From positions 76,750-140,749 of the forward strand of contig CAYLYH010000002.1 in assembly GCA_964388155.1 (NCBI GenBank): a stretch of DNA of 64,000 bases, written 5' to 3'. The notes beneath the pieces were generated by a model. That model did no database searches. It had not been told where the DNA came from and saw only the letters and a program-made list of their open reading frames with translations. Source of the stretch: JACNKV01 sp964388155. GTDB lineage: Bacteria > Fidelibacterota > Marinisomatia > Marinisomatales > JACNKV01. Below, piece by piece: positions 47,418-56,969 of the stretch. Position numbers and translations under genes: made by a program. Positions within the stretch are counted from its first letter, which is position 1. Each line of letters starts with the position of its first letter.

Positions 47418-47562
47418 CCAATTGGCAAATTCAATTAAATTTAGTAACTCTGTTATGAGTTACGGTTGGGATATTAGAGTAAATATTGCAATCCATCAAA
47501 TGAAAAATTAATAAAATTACTTACTCCGTAATACAAATAAAATGAATACTGAAAGAACAATA
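47350..47562 (+). repeat. Divergent promoter region, parent-like copy of the duplicated segment
   Basis: It contains the intact 5' end of the GH13 gene (ATG complement at 47415-47417), the operator at 47444-47463 and the intact start of the TrmB-like gene (47542). It aligns with 28221-28424, which carries the same elements with broken starts and lacks about six bases near 47500. Being intact on both sides, this is probably the source copy. Confidence 0.9.
47444..47463. promoter_or_regulatory. Operator-like palindrome between the GH13 and TrmB-like genes
   Basis: GTAACTC-TGTTAT-GAGTTAC, 26 bases from the GH13 start and 78 bases from the TrmB-like start. It is well placed to control both directions, including the regulator itself. 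A related element, TTACTCCGTAAT, lies at 47521-47532 just before the regulator start. Confidence 0.8.
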
Positions 47563-48351
47563 ATTGATTTACTAACGGAATTCGGTCTCTCTGCTAATGC
47601 CGGAAAGGCATATTTGGCCTTAATAAAAAACAATCCTGCAACCGGCTACGAAATTAGCACATCTTCAGGAGTGCCCCGGTCAGCAATTTACTCCGTTTTA
47701 AATCGTTTAACCGCACTAGGTTTGGTGAATTTTGTGGGAGAGAACCCTAAAAAGTATATCGCATTATCACCCTCATCAATGATAGAACACATGAATAATT
47801 TACATGTGGACCGCGTTCAGCAAATCACCGACGCATTTAATCATTTAAACACCAGTAATGAAGCTTTTGATTTTTGGCACCTCCACGGGTATCGAAATTT
47901 AATCATGAAAGCAAAAGAAATTATTAATCATGCTCAAGAAAAAATCATTCTTAGTGCGTGGTGTAAAGAAGTCACGACCTTGGAAAGAGCATTAAAAGAT
48001 GCGGTGACCAGAAATGTTGATGTTACGCTGTTTTCTTTCTGCAAGCTTAAGGAAGATATTGGAACCACCGTTAGTTACGGATTAGATGAAATGGAATTAT
48101 TAAAGGTTTGGAATCCAAAAATAATTTTAGTAGCCGATCAAAAAACTACGGTAATGGGAAGCACGGTTGAGCACAATGACAGCCGAACGATTTTTACACA
48201 GAATAAAGCCATTACTGAAATTGCCACAAATCATATCATCCTTGACATCACCTTAGCCGGACAAAGATTAGATTTCGATCCAAATCCGATAGTGAAAAAA
48301 ATTATGCGCCGACCGGACATTCATTTAGATAGTTTACTGGCGGACATTTGA
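47542..48351 (+). CDS. TrmB-family transcriptional regulator
   Basis: A 269-residue protein with an N-terminal winged helix (LSANAGKAYLALIKNNPATGYEI, then SGVPRSAIYSVLNRLTALGL, the recognition helix, and a wing near residue 62) and a C-terminal PLD-like effector domain. TrmB proteins are sugar-sensing regulators, best known in archaea for maltose/trehalose transport, and bind palindromes near their targets. This one stands at the head of the plus-strand alpha-glucan genes and divergently to the GH13/receptor arm. The repeated GTAACTC-N6-GAGTTAC element is its most likely binding site. The ligand is unknown; maltodextrins are the obvious guess. Confidence 0.87.
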   Translation: MNTERTIIDLLTEFGLSANAGKAYLALIKNNPATGYEISTSSGVPRSAIYSVLNRLTALGLVNFVGENPKKYIALSPSSMIEHMNNLHVDRVQQITDAFNHLNTSNEAFDFWHLHGYRNLIMKAKEIINHAQEKIILSAWCKEVTTLERALKDAVTRNVDVTLFSFCKLKEDIGTTVSYGLDEMELLKVWNPKIILVADQKTTVMGSTVEHNDSRTIFTQNKAITEIATNHIILDITLAGQRLDFDPNPIVKKIMRRPDIHLDSLLADI

Positions 48352-48366
48352 AACAGGAGCACTCTC

Positions 48367-48567
48367 ATGAAAACAATAACCCTGGGCACAAGCACAAAAT
48401 CAGAAATTGAATCCATTACAGTAGGTGATTCCGTCATTATAGATCACTACGAATGGACAGTCGCGGAAGAACCTGACACGACGTTGATATTTTATCGCGA
48501 AGATGTCGATGGTAAAATTCAAACTCTCGAATTAGATTTTACTTCGCTTTTAAGTAAAGCAGAATAA
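48367..48567 (+). CDS. Small acidic protein of unknown function
   Basis: A 66-residue soluble-looking protein (MKTITLGTSTKSEIES...) predicted mainly beta, with no signal peptide, Cys or membrane segment. A good ribosome-binding site (CAGGAG) precedes the ATG. It is the second gene of the glycogen/maltodextrin unit, 15 bases after the TrmB-like gene and 26 before malQ. I do not recognise a family. A partner of the regulator or of a glucan enzyme is possible but unsupported. Confidence 0.65.
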   Translation: MKTITLGTSTKSEIESITVGDSVIIDHYEWTVAEEPDTTLIFYREDVDGKIQTLELDFTSLLSKAE

Positions 48568-48593
48568 CATTATTTTTCTATAGTTTTTTCCTT

Positions 48594-50108
48594 ATGATGT
48601 CCCATCGCTCAAGCGGAATTTTACTGCATATTACATCTCTCCCCGGTCGATACGGAATCGGAGAAATTGGACCCCATGCCTACACATTCATTGACCGGTT
48701 AAAAACAATGGGACAGCATTTATGGCAAATTCTTCCGATTGGACCTACAGGTTTCAGTGCGTCTCCCTATCAATTACTTTCGACGTTCGCAGGCAATCCA
48801 TTCCTTATCAGCTTTGATTTACTCCTCAAAAACGGACTTCTTAAAAAAAGTGAACTGCAAAGCTTAAATGCTTTTTCCAAAACTAGGATTGATTTTAAAT
48901 CAATCCTTCCTCTACGCTCATCTGTGTTAAATATTGTTGCAGAAAAATTTTATTCTCGAGCCTCTAAGGAGTCAATCACCGATTTTTGTGATTTTTGTTC
49001 AAATAATGGTGCTTGGCTAGATGATTACTCACTCTTTACCACCTTAAAAGAATTACATAAAAACCAAACGTGGGCAGATTGGAAATCGGAGTATAAGGAT
49101 AGAAACCCCGATGCTTTATCTGAAATAAAAGAAAAGTATAAAGCAAATATCTTAAAAGTAAAAATACTTCAGTTTCTTTTTCATGATCAATGGAAATCTT
49201 TAATGGATTACGCTCATCAGAAAAATGTATACATCATTGGAGATATACCAATTTATGTTGCCTACGACAGTGCGGACGTCTGGGCAAATCAATCGTTGTT
49301 CCATTTGGACAAAAAAGGAAAGATGGATAGACTGTCAGGGGCTCCTCCGTGTTATTTTAGTAAAGAAGGACAACTTTGGGGGAATCCAATCTACAACTGG
49401 GATGTTCATAAAATAACCGGTTACACATGGTGGGTCTCACAAATTAAAAAATTGTTTACGATGGTCGATATTGTTCGAATCGACCATTTTAATGGATTCG
49501 TAAAATATTGGGAAGTCCCAGCAAATTCTAAAACGGCGAAAAACGGATACTGGGTGCAAGGTCCGGGTGAAGACTTTTTCGAGGTGATTACTCAGGAATT
49601 AGGTCCGTTGCCCATTATTGCTGAAGATTTAGGTGAAGCATCCGGTGATGCAGAACCGATTCGAAAAAAATTTGGGTTCCCAGGATTGGAAATCCTACAG
49701 TTTGCTTTTGGAGAAGAAAAAAAACCCGGTGATTATCCCGAAATCTGCGTTGTGTACACGGGCACGCATGACAATGACACTACAAAAGGTTGGTTTACGA
49801 TGAAACCCGAGCATGGGCGTGTCCAATCGGAGAGTGAAATTGTCGCTGAAAGAAAAACCGTTTTGGAATATTTTGGGACGGATGGTTCTGAAATTCATTG
49901 GGACATGATTGATTTTGCATTGCAATCATCTGCCAACACGACTATTATTCCTTTACAAGATGTGATGGGTCTTGGATCAGATGCCCGAATGAACATCCCC
50001 GCAACCGCAAATGGAAATTGGGCATGGAGGTTTTCATGGGACATGCTCTCCGATGATATGATTACCCGTCTAAAATACTTAACAAAAATATATAACAGGA
50101 CAAAATGA
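48594..50108 (+). CDS. malQ: 4-alpha-glucanotransferase (amylomaltase, GH77)
   Basis: A 504-residue cytoplasmic enzyme that disproportionates maltodextrins, moving glucan chains and releasing glucose. It has SSGILLHITSLPGRYGIGE, IGDIPIYVAYDSADVW, the GAPPCYFSKEGQLWGNP loop, VRIDHFNGF (nucleophile Asp), AEDLG (acid/base Glu) and THDNDT, all as in MalQ. It overlaps the phosphorylase gene by four bases (ATGA), so the two are coupled; in maltodextrin metabolism they act in turn to make glucose and glucose-1-phosphate. Confidence 0.96.
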   Translation: MMSHRSSGILLHITSLPGRYGIGEIGPHAYTFIDRLKTMGQHLWQILPIGPTGFSASPYQLLSTFAGNPFLISFDLLLKNGLLKKSELQSLNAFSKTRIDFKSILPLRSSVLNIVAEKFYSRASKESITDFCDFCSNNGAWLDDYSLFTTLKELHKNQTWADWKSEYKDRNPDALSEIKEKYKANILKVKILQFLFHDQWKSLMDYAHQKNVYIIGDIPIYVAYDSADVWANQSLFHLDKKGKMDRLSGAPPCYFSKEGQLWGNPIYNWDVHKITGYTWWVSQIKKLFTMVDIVRIDHFNGFVKYWEVPANSKTAKNGYWVQGPGEDFFEVITQELGPLPIIAEDLGEASGDAEPIRKKFGFPGLEILQFAFGEEKKPGDYPEICVVYTGTHDNDTTKGWFTMKPEHGRVQSESEIVAERKTVLEYFGTDGSEIHWDMIDFALQSSANTTIIPLQDVMGLGSDARMNIPATANGNWAWRFSWDMLSDDMITRLKYLTKIYNRTK

Positions 50109-51781
50109 CAAACAGTGATTCACGTCTCGAAAAAAAAACTGATTTCACCATTGCCTATTTTAGTGCAGAAATCGGCATTTCATCACAGTTACCGACTTAT
50201 AGCGGTGGATTAGGTGTATTAGCCGGAGATCACATAAAAGCTTCCGCCGATGCCGGTTTGAAAATGTGTGCCGTCACCCTATTATATAAAGAGGGATATT
50301 TTAAACAGCGCATTGATGAAGATGGAGCCCAATCTGAAACATATCCGCGTTTCGATCCCTATCCAATGCTTAACAAACTCCCCGTTAAGTTTACTTTGCG
50401 GCTGCGAGAAAGAGATGTTTGGATCCAAGCCTTTGAATATAAATTTGAGGGTATTAATGGTCATGTCATACCGATCTATTTTTTAGATACCGATTTAGAA
50501 GAAAATTTTCACGATGATCAAATTATATCTTTAAGATTATATTCCGGAGACAAAGATCACAGAATACTTCAGGAGGCTATTCTCGGGTTTGGTGGAATCC
50601 AATTGTTAGAAAAACTTAGAATCAACGGCAACATCAATACGTATCACATGAATGAAGGACATTGTTCTTTTTTAACGTTAGGTTTATTGGAAAAATTTGA
50701 CACTAACGAAGAAACCGTCCGTCGGCACTGTCATTTTACGACACATACTCCCGTTGAAGCAGGCCACGACCATTTCTCAAAAAAAAGGTGTGAAAAACTC
50801 TTACATGGGTTGCTTCCGGATTATATAAATCTTCCTTCACTTGTACAAAACAGTCGGTGGCACATGACAGAATTAGGACTGTATTTCAGTCGGTCAGCAA
50901 ACGGGGTGTCTAAACTTCACGGCGACATTGCTCAGGAGCAATTTCCTGAATTTAATATCGGTGCAATCACGAATGGAGTCTATCATCCATACTGGGTTGG
51001 AAAAGAATTCAGAGAACTATACACAAAATATCTTCCTGACTGGAAAGAGAATCCTGAAAGTTTATTAAATATTGATACGATTCCGGATGATGAGTTATGG
51101 TATATGCATCAATCTCATAAACACTTTTTACTTGGTTATACTAATTCTCAGACCGGAAAAGCACTGTCAATGGATGTTTTAACACTTGGGTTTGCTCGTC
51201 GCGCTGCTGAATATAAACGTGCTAGATTAATTTTTCATGACATGGAAAGATTAATTGAGATAGGGAAAGGTAAGTTACAGATTATCATTGCAGGAAAAGC
51301 ACACCCCAATGATAAAAATGGTAAAAAAATCATTCAGAATATTGTTGAGAAAGCCAATACTCTGATGGGTAAAGTAAAAGTTGTGTATCTGGAAAATTAT
51401 AACATGTGGTTAGGAAAATTAATCACATCCGGTGTTGATGTTTGGGTAAATACTCCTTTACGTCCTAATGAAGCTTCAGGTACAAGCGGAATGAAAGCTG
51501 CATTAAATGGTATTCCAAATTTATCAATCCTCGATGGTTGGTGGGCTGAAGCATGTGAGCATGGTAAAAATGGATGGGCAATAGGTCATCCGGATGTTAC
51601 CAACGATATTCATGATGCAAATTCTCTATATAATGTTCTTGAGAAAGAAGTCATCCCGGCTTATTATTCAGAAGATAGGTCTTGGATCAACCTTATGCGC
51701 GAATCAATTAAAACCAGTGTTCAATATACTGCTCATCGAATGGTGAATGATTATAAAGAACAGTTCTATAGTAAAAAGTGA
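50105..51781 (+). CDS. glgP: Alpha-glucan phosphorylase, short form (GT35)
   Basis: A 558-residue phosphorylase that releases glucose-1-phosphate from alpha-1,4-glucans. It opens with YFSAEIGISSQLPTYSGGLGVLAGDH, shown here as the short-form start, then HMNEGHCSF, THTPVEAGHDHF and the PLP segment EASGTSGMKAALNG with Lys464 as the probable cofactor lysine. The usual glycogen phosphorylases exceed 750 residues; this compact type lacks most of the regulatory N-terminal part, like known short enzymes from thermophiles. It sits between malQ and the GH13/glycogen synthase fusion. Confidence 0.93.
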   Translation: MTNSDSRLEKKTDFTIAYFSAEIGISSQLPTYSGGLGVLAGDHIKASADAGLKMCAVTLLYKEGYFKQRIDEDGAQSETYPRFDPYPMLNKLPVKFTLRLRERDVWIQAFEYKFEGINGHVIPIYFLDTDLEENFHDDQIISLRLYSGDKDHRILQEAILGFGGIQLLEKLRINGNINTYHMNEGHCSFLTLGLLEKFDTNEETVRRHCHFTTHTPVEAGHDHFSKKRCEKLLHGLLPDYINLPSLVQNSRWHMTELGLYFSRSANGVSKLHGDIAQEQFPEFNIGAITNGVYHPYWVGKEFRELYTKYLPDWKENPESLLNIDTIPDDELWYMHQSHKHFLLGYTNSQTGKALSMDVLTLGFARRAAEYKRARLIFHDMERLIEIGKGKLQIIIAGKAHPNDKNGKKIIQNIVEKANTLMGKVKVVYLENYNMWLGKLITSGVDVWVNTPLRPNEASGTSGMKAALNGIPNLSILDGWWAEACEHGKNGWAIGHPDVTNDIHDANSLYNVLEKEVIPAYYSEDRSWINLMRESIKTSVQYTAHRMVNDYKEQFYSKK

Positions 51782-51804
51782 ATTTTCTCAACAATTGGTG
51801 ATCC

Positions 51805-54800
51805 ATGAGTTTTCATATTGCATCTCATATTCGTGATGATTTAAATCTACAGAAATTTCAATATGATCATTTTGGGAGATTCAACAATAACTCTTCAAAT
51901 GATATTTATAATCTGTACGATAGTATTAATAGTCTTATAAAAGATGTTTCTACATCAGAGATTCGATTACTGTCATTAATAATTGAATCCATAGATATAG
52001 TAATCTCCGATTACCAAACCTCAAATCAACCTTCATATCTAAAGAATGAGTTAAGCCTCATCTGTTCGATTTTTTCAGAGGATTCTGTTTCTGAGATTGA
52101 ACAAGTGTTTCATGAAGATACATCTGTATCAATGAAAGACCTGATGATATTATGTTTTGAAAATCTAAATCCGGCTGCAGACGCCTTCAAACCATGTTTT
52201 ACCAGTGATTATTTGAATGAATCATTAAATATGGATCATGCTCTTATTAAGATCAATGATGCGTATAAGAATGAGAAAAAAATCGGAATTAATCACCAAA
52301 CTTTACCTGATTTTATTTTCGAACCAATCAAATTATTTCCGAATAGTTTGGAAGATCAGCTCCGATTCATCTTGGAGAATTGGTCTGAATATTTGGGTGA
52401 TTTTATTCGAAGGATTCAGGAAGGACTCGATCAATCTGCTGAAGAAATGAAATTTAGAGGGTTTGGCGTAAACGCATTAAACGAACTCCCTGATTACAAC
52501 AGTTTGGATGAAATTGAAGGGTTTAGCCCTGATACTGATTGGATGCCAAATGTCGTTATGATCGCTAAAAACGCACTCGTCTGGATGGATCAATTGTCAA
52601 GATCATATGGAAGAGGAATTCATCGCCTTGATCAAATACCGGAGGAAGAGATCAAGAAACTCTCAGAATTTGGTGTTAATGCGGTTTGGCTGATCGGAAT
52701 CTGGAAACGAAGTCCCGCATCTAAAACAATTAAACACCGTATGGGTAATCCCGATGCTGAAGCTTCTGCATACTCATTGAGTGAATATGAAATCGCTGAC
52801 GACATCGGAGGTTGGGAAGCCTTAGGACACTTTAAACACCTTTGCGCCAGATTTGGAATCCGGATCGCCGGGGATATGGTTCCCAATCACACCGGACTAG
52901 ATTCTCCTTGGTTAGCAGATCGCCCGGATTGGTACATTTCTACAGATCATCCTCCCTTTCATGGATATACTTATTCCAGTCAAAATATTTCTTCCAATGA
53001 TAAAATACAGGTAATCCTGGAAGATCATTATTATTCTCAGAGTGACGCAGCTGTAACTTTCAAATTAATCCATAATGAAACCAATGCAGTCTCCTATGTT
53101 TATCACGGAAACGACGGAACATCAATGCCTTGGAATGACACCGCTCAATTGGATTATCTTAATCCTGAAGTTCGAGAAGCCATTATTCAAACCATTATAA
53201 AGATCGCAAAAAGTTTTCCGATCATCCGATTTGATGCTGCAATGACCCTTGCAAAAAAACATATTCAAAGACTCTGGTTTCCTATCCCCGGAGAAGGGGG
53301 TGGAATTCCTTCAAGGTGGAACCATGCAATGAGCAACGATGTGTTTCATAAGGCAATCCCCATTGAGTTTTGGAGAGAAGTTGTTGATCGCGTCGCTGAA
53401 GAAGTTCCAGATACACTTTTATTAGCTGAAGCCTTTTGGATGATGGAAGGTTATTTTGTTCGAACGTTAGGAATGCATCGAGTTTATAACAGTGCTTTTA
53501 TGAATATGCTGAAGATGGAACGGAACTCAGATTTTCATGACTTGATTAAAAAAACTCTGGAGTATGACCCACAAATTCTAAAACGGTATGTAAACTTTTT
53601 GAATAACCCTGACGAAGAAACAGCTGTTAAACAATTTGGGAAAGCCGATAAATATTTTGGAGTAACTGTTTTAATGTGCACGCTGCCGGGACTACCAATG
53701 TTCGGCCATGGTCAAATTGAAGGATTTGAAGAAAAATATGGTATGGAATTTCGAAGATCTTATTGGGATGAAACACCTGACCAAGGGTTCATAGATCATC
53801 ATTATCGGATTATTACACCCATCTTGAAAAATCGATATCGTTTTTCAAATGTTGAAAATTTCCAACTATTCACATTATTGTCATCAGATGGAACTTCTAA
53901 TCACGATGTCTTCGCTTTTACCAATGGAGTTCATGATTCCAGATCTTTGGTGCTTTATAACAATTCCGGAAATAATGCATCCGGATGGTTAAAGCAGTCA
54001 GTTTATAATAAAATAAATGAGTTTGGAGATAGTTCCATTGCAAATGCTTTGAATATCCTCAATGATGAAAATACTTTTATTATTCTCAAGGACTTGATTT
54101 CTGGACTGGAGTATCTACGACAAGCCGATTACATTCATCAAAATGGAATTTATGTTGAATTAAACGGCTATCAACATCAGGTTTATCTGGAGATTAGATC
54201 AGTCAAAGATAATTCACTACAAAAATATAAGAAATTGTGTGATATTTTATCAGGACGCGGAGTTGTCAGCATAACAGATGAGTTATTGAAGATGGTTCAA
54301 CATGAAACTGATGTACTCTTTGTCTCAGCTGAGGTCTCTCCATTTTCTAAAGCCGGTGGTTTAGCAGATGTAGCGGGATCATTACCCGGCGAGATAATTA
54401 ATCTCGGAACAAAATCACTGGTTATTACTCCTCTCTATTCGCAGATCGACACACAATCACATAACATCATTCCGTATTTGATATCCGGGCAGGTCAAAAT
54501 GGGAAGTTCTAATTATCCTTACGAAATTTATTATCGAGCGGTTACTTCTGATGATCCTGAATTTTTCTTTATTTACAACGAACACTTTTTTGGTAGAAAA
54601 GGGATTTATGTAAACGAAACCGGTGAAGGATTCTCGGATAATAATGCTCGATATTTTTTCTTTCAATATGTTATTATAGATCTTATTCAAAAAGGAGTGA
54701 TCAAACCAAATATTGTTCACTGTAATGATCACCACACTGCTCTTCTCCCGATGATGTTGAAAAACCGGAATTCATCTATTTCGACTCTCTTAACGGTTCA

Positions 54801-55740
54801 TAATTTTCATTATCAAGGATGGTTTGGCCAACATGATCTTCATTTATTAAATCCTGAAGATATAGAAGCATTGAATCCTGTGAATGATAACTTCAATGCG
54901 CTTGAGGAAGGTATTATGTCTGCAGATCATATTAATACTGTAAGTCCTCGATATGCTCATGAATTACTAACGGATAAATCGTTATCTTTCGGATTATACA
55001 AGGTACTAAAACAAAATCGAAAGAAATTTACCGGAATTTTAAATGGTGTAAATTATTCTTATTGGAGTCCTGAAACAGATTCGTTCCTCAAATTTCATTT
55101 TGATTCTATTTCTCTTGAGGGAAAAACAAAAAATAAAAAACAATTACTTGAAAAATGTGGGTTTACTTTAGATACAAGTAAACCGGTGATTGGGATGATC
55201 TCACGTTTAGTCGACGAAAAAGGATATAACCTTATTTTGAGGATCATAGACAAATTGATAAAACAAAATATTCGATTGGTTTTTCTGGGTACCGGAGACA
55301 TAAAGATTGTAAATGCCTTAAAAGAGCTAAGTATCGATTATTCAAGTAACGTGTGTTATTTCTCAAAATTTGATGAGGAGATGGCCCATTTGATCGAAGC
55401 CGGATCAGATATGTTTCTTATGCCATCGTTATTTGAACCTTGCGGATTAAATCAAATTTATAGTTTGAAATATGGTACAATTCCAATCGTACATTATACA
55501 GGTGGTTTAGCAGACACGATCGTCAATTGGGACGGGAGCAACGGAACAGGGTTCATTTTCAAGACTTATTCTAAACAAGCCTTGTACCGTGCAATTACAA
55601 AAGCATTAGCCTGTTATAAAGATGAAAAATCTTGGAAACGAATTCTATCTAATGCGATGAAACAAAATTTTTCCTGGTCTAAATCTGCTTCCCAATACAT
55701 TCAACTTTATCAAAATATTCTTGGAGAAAGCAATGAGTGA
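51805..55740 (+). CDS. glgA: Fusion of a GH13 domain and glycogen synthase (GT5)
   Basis: A single 1311-residue frame. Residues 1 to ~250 are a helical region I cannot assign. A GH13 barrel follows: region I DMVPNHTG (Asp357), II IIRFDAAM (nucleophile Asp477), III LLLAEAFW (acid/base Glu542), IV NNPDEE (Asp603), where the usual His before Asp is Pro, as in GlgE-type enzymes. After a C-terminal beta region comes a full-length glycogen synthase at about 836-1311: DVLFVSAEVSPFSKAGGLAD with Lys849, HCNDHHTALLP, and EPCGLNQIYSLKYG. GT5 extends alpha-1,4-glucan from ADP-glucose; the GH13 part may trim, branch or transfer. No signal peptide. glgC follows with an 8-base overlap. No separate branching enzyme is visible in the window. 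Confidence 0.92.
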   Translation: MSFHIASHIRDDLNLQKFQYDHFGRFNNNSSNDIYNLYDSINSLIKDVSTSEIRLLSLIIESIDIVISDYQTSNQPSYLKNELSLICSIFSEDSVSEIEQVFHEDTSVSMKDLMILCFENLNPAADAFKPCFTSDYLNESLNMDHALIKINDAYKNEKKIGINHQTLPDFIFEPIKLFPNSLEDQLRFILENWSEYLGDFIRRIQEGLDQSAEEMKFRGFGVNALNELPDYNSLDEIEGFSPDTDWMPNVVMIAKNALVWMDQLSRSYGRGIHRLDQIPEEEIKKLSEFGVNAVWLIGIWKRSPASKTIKHRMGNPDAEASAYSLSEYEIADDIGGWEALGHFKHLCARFGIRIAGDMVPNHTGLDSPWLADRPDWYISTDHPPFHGYTYSSQNISSNDKIQVILEDHYYSQSDAAVTFKLIHNETNAVSYVYHGNDGTSMPWNDTAQLDYLNPEVREAIIQTIIKIAKSFPIIRFDAAMTLAKKHIQRLWFPIPGEGGGIPSRWNHAMSNDVFHKAIPIEFWREVVDRVAEEVPDTLLLAEAFWMMEGYFVRTLGMHRVYNSAFMNMLKMERNSDFHDLIKKTLEYDPQILKRYVNFLNNPDEETAVKQFGKADKYFGVTVLMCTLPGLPMFGHGQIEGFEEKYGMEFRRSYWDETPDQGFIDHHYRIITPILKNRYRFSNVENFQLFTLLSSDGTSNHDVFAFTNGVHDSRSLVLYNNSGNNASGWLKQSVYNKINEFGDSSIANALNILNDENTFIILKDLISGLEYLRQADYIHQNGIYVELNGYQHQVYLEIRSVKDNSLQKYKKLCDILSGRGVVSITDELLKMVQHETDVLFVSAEVSPFSKAGGLADVAGSLPGEIINLGTKSLVITPLYSQIDTQSHNIIPYLISGQVKMGSSNYPYEIYYRAVTSDDPEFFFIYNEHFFGRKGIYVNETGEGFSDNNARYFFFQYVIIDLIQKGVIKPNIVHCNDHHTALLPMMLKNRNSSISTLLTVHNFHYQGWFGQHDLHLLNPEDIEALNPVNDNFNALEEGIMSADHINTVSPRYAHELLTDKSLSFGLYKVLKQNRKKFTGILNGVNYSYWSPETDSFLKFHFDSISLEGKTKNKKQLLEKCGFTLDTSKPVIGMISRLVDEKGYNLILRIIDKLIKQNIRLVFLGTGDIKIVNALKELSIDYSSNVCYFSKFDEEMAHLIEAGSDMFLMPSLFEPCGLNQIYSLKYGTIPIVHYTGGLADTIVNWDGSNGTGFIFKTYSKQALYRAITKALACYKDEKSWKRILSNAMKQNFSWSKSASQYIQLYQNILGESNE

Positions 55741-56965
55741 TTTTCCAAATTTACATGCCATTATTCTTGGAGGTGGACGAGGAGAACGTCTCTTCCCTCT
55801 CACCCGTGACCGCGCAAAGCCTGCTGTTCCTATCGGAGGAAAATATCGATTGATTGATATTCCCATTAGTAATTGTATTAACTCAGGGATTAAACAGGTC
55901 AGACTCTTAACACAGTTTAATACGGCTTCATTGCATCGTCACATTTTTCAAACATACAATTTCGATATTTTTACTCGTGGTAATATTGAAATCCTTGCAG
56001 CACAACAATCATCTGAAGGCGGTGATTGGTTTCAAGGAACTGCTGATGCTGTAAGATCCTATTGGAAGAACCTGAGTTATTTAGATGCTTCTCATTTTAT
56101 TATCTTGGCAGGAGATCATCTATATCGAATGGATTATCAAAAGTTTTTTAAGGCTCATCTTGAATCTAACGCCGATGTAACGGTAGCGGTGCGTCCTATG
56201 CCTGTCTCGGTTGCTGACCAGTTAGGTGTTGTAAAAACGAATGATGAGGATCAAATTGTCAAATTTGTCGAAAAGCCTCAGACTTCCAAAGAAATTGAAG
56301 AATTGATAGATCCAAATATTGGATCGGATCAAATTTTATCCTCCATGGGAATCTATATATTCCGTAAAGAAATTTTGGAACAAGTCCTAAAATTTGATGG
56401 AAATGATTTCGGGAAAAATATTATTCCTGCATCGATTGATAAATTCCGTACAACTGCATATACATTTGATGATTATTGGGAGGACATTGGAACAATGGAT
56501 GGATTTTTTAAAGCAAATATTGACCTGACCAAAGAAAAATCCGCATTCACATTTTACAATCCGAACTATCCAATTTATACCCACCCTCGCTTCTTACCCG
56601 GGAGTCAGTTCAAAAACACTAAAATTAATAAATCTATTATCACTGACGGGGTTCAAATCGGGAATGCAACAATCTCAAACTCGGTTTTGGGGTTGCGAAG
56701 TATTGTACAAGATGATGTTCACATGGAAGAAACATATATGATGGGAGCGGATTACTACGAATCTAACGGAAACATCCCTCTTGGAATTGGTTCTGGTTCA
56801 AGGCTGAAAAAGGTGATCTTAGATAAAAATGTTCGTATCGGAAAAAATGTTATTCTGGAAAACCAAGAAGGTATTCAAAACAGACAATGTGATCTTTTCT
56901 GCATTAAAGACGGGATCATCGTCATTCCAAAAGATACGGTAATCCCTGATAATACTATAATTTAA
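55733..56965 (+). CDS. glgC: Glucose-1-phosphate adenylyltransferase
   Basis: A 410-residue ADP-glucose pyrophosphorylase providing the donor for glycogen synthase. It shows the nucleotidyltransferase signature ILGGGRGERLFPLTRDRAKPAVP, the IPISNCINSGI segment, GTADAVR, AGDHLYRMDY and FVEKP, then a left-handed beta-helix with hexapeptide repeats at the C-terminus. ATG 55733 is preceded by GGAGA at 55722-55726 inside the fusion gene and overlaps its end by 8 bases; an in-frame TTG at 55721 is rejected. Confidence 0.96.
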   Translation: MSDFPNLHAIILGGGRGERLFPLTRDRAKPAVPIGGKYRLIDIPISNCINSGIKQVRLLTQFNTASLHRHIFQTYNFDIFTRGNIEILAAQQSSEGGDWFQGTADAVRSYWKNLSYLDASHFIILAGDHLYRMDYQKFFKAHLESNADVTVAVRPMPVSVADQLGVVKTNDEDQIVKFVEKPQTSKEIEELIDPNIGSDQILSSMGIYIFRKEILEQVLKFDGNDFGKNIIPASIDKFRTTAYTFDDYWEDIGTMDGFFKANIDLTKEKSAFTFYNPNYPIYTHPRFLPGSQFKNTKINKSIITDGVQIGNATISNSVLGLRSIVQDDVHMEETYMMGADYYESNGNIPLGIGSGSRLKKVILDKNVRIGKNVILENQEGIQNRQCDLFCIKDGIIVIPKDTVIPDNTII

Positions 56966-56969
56966 ACCG

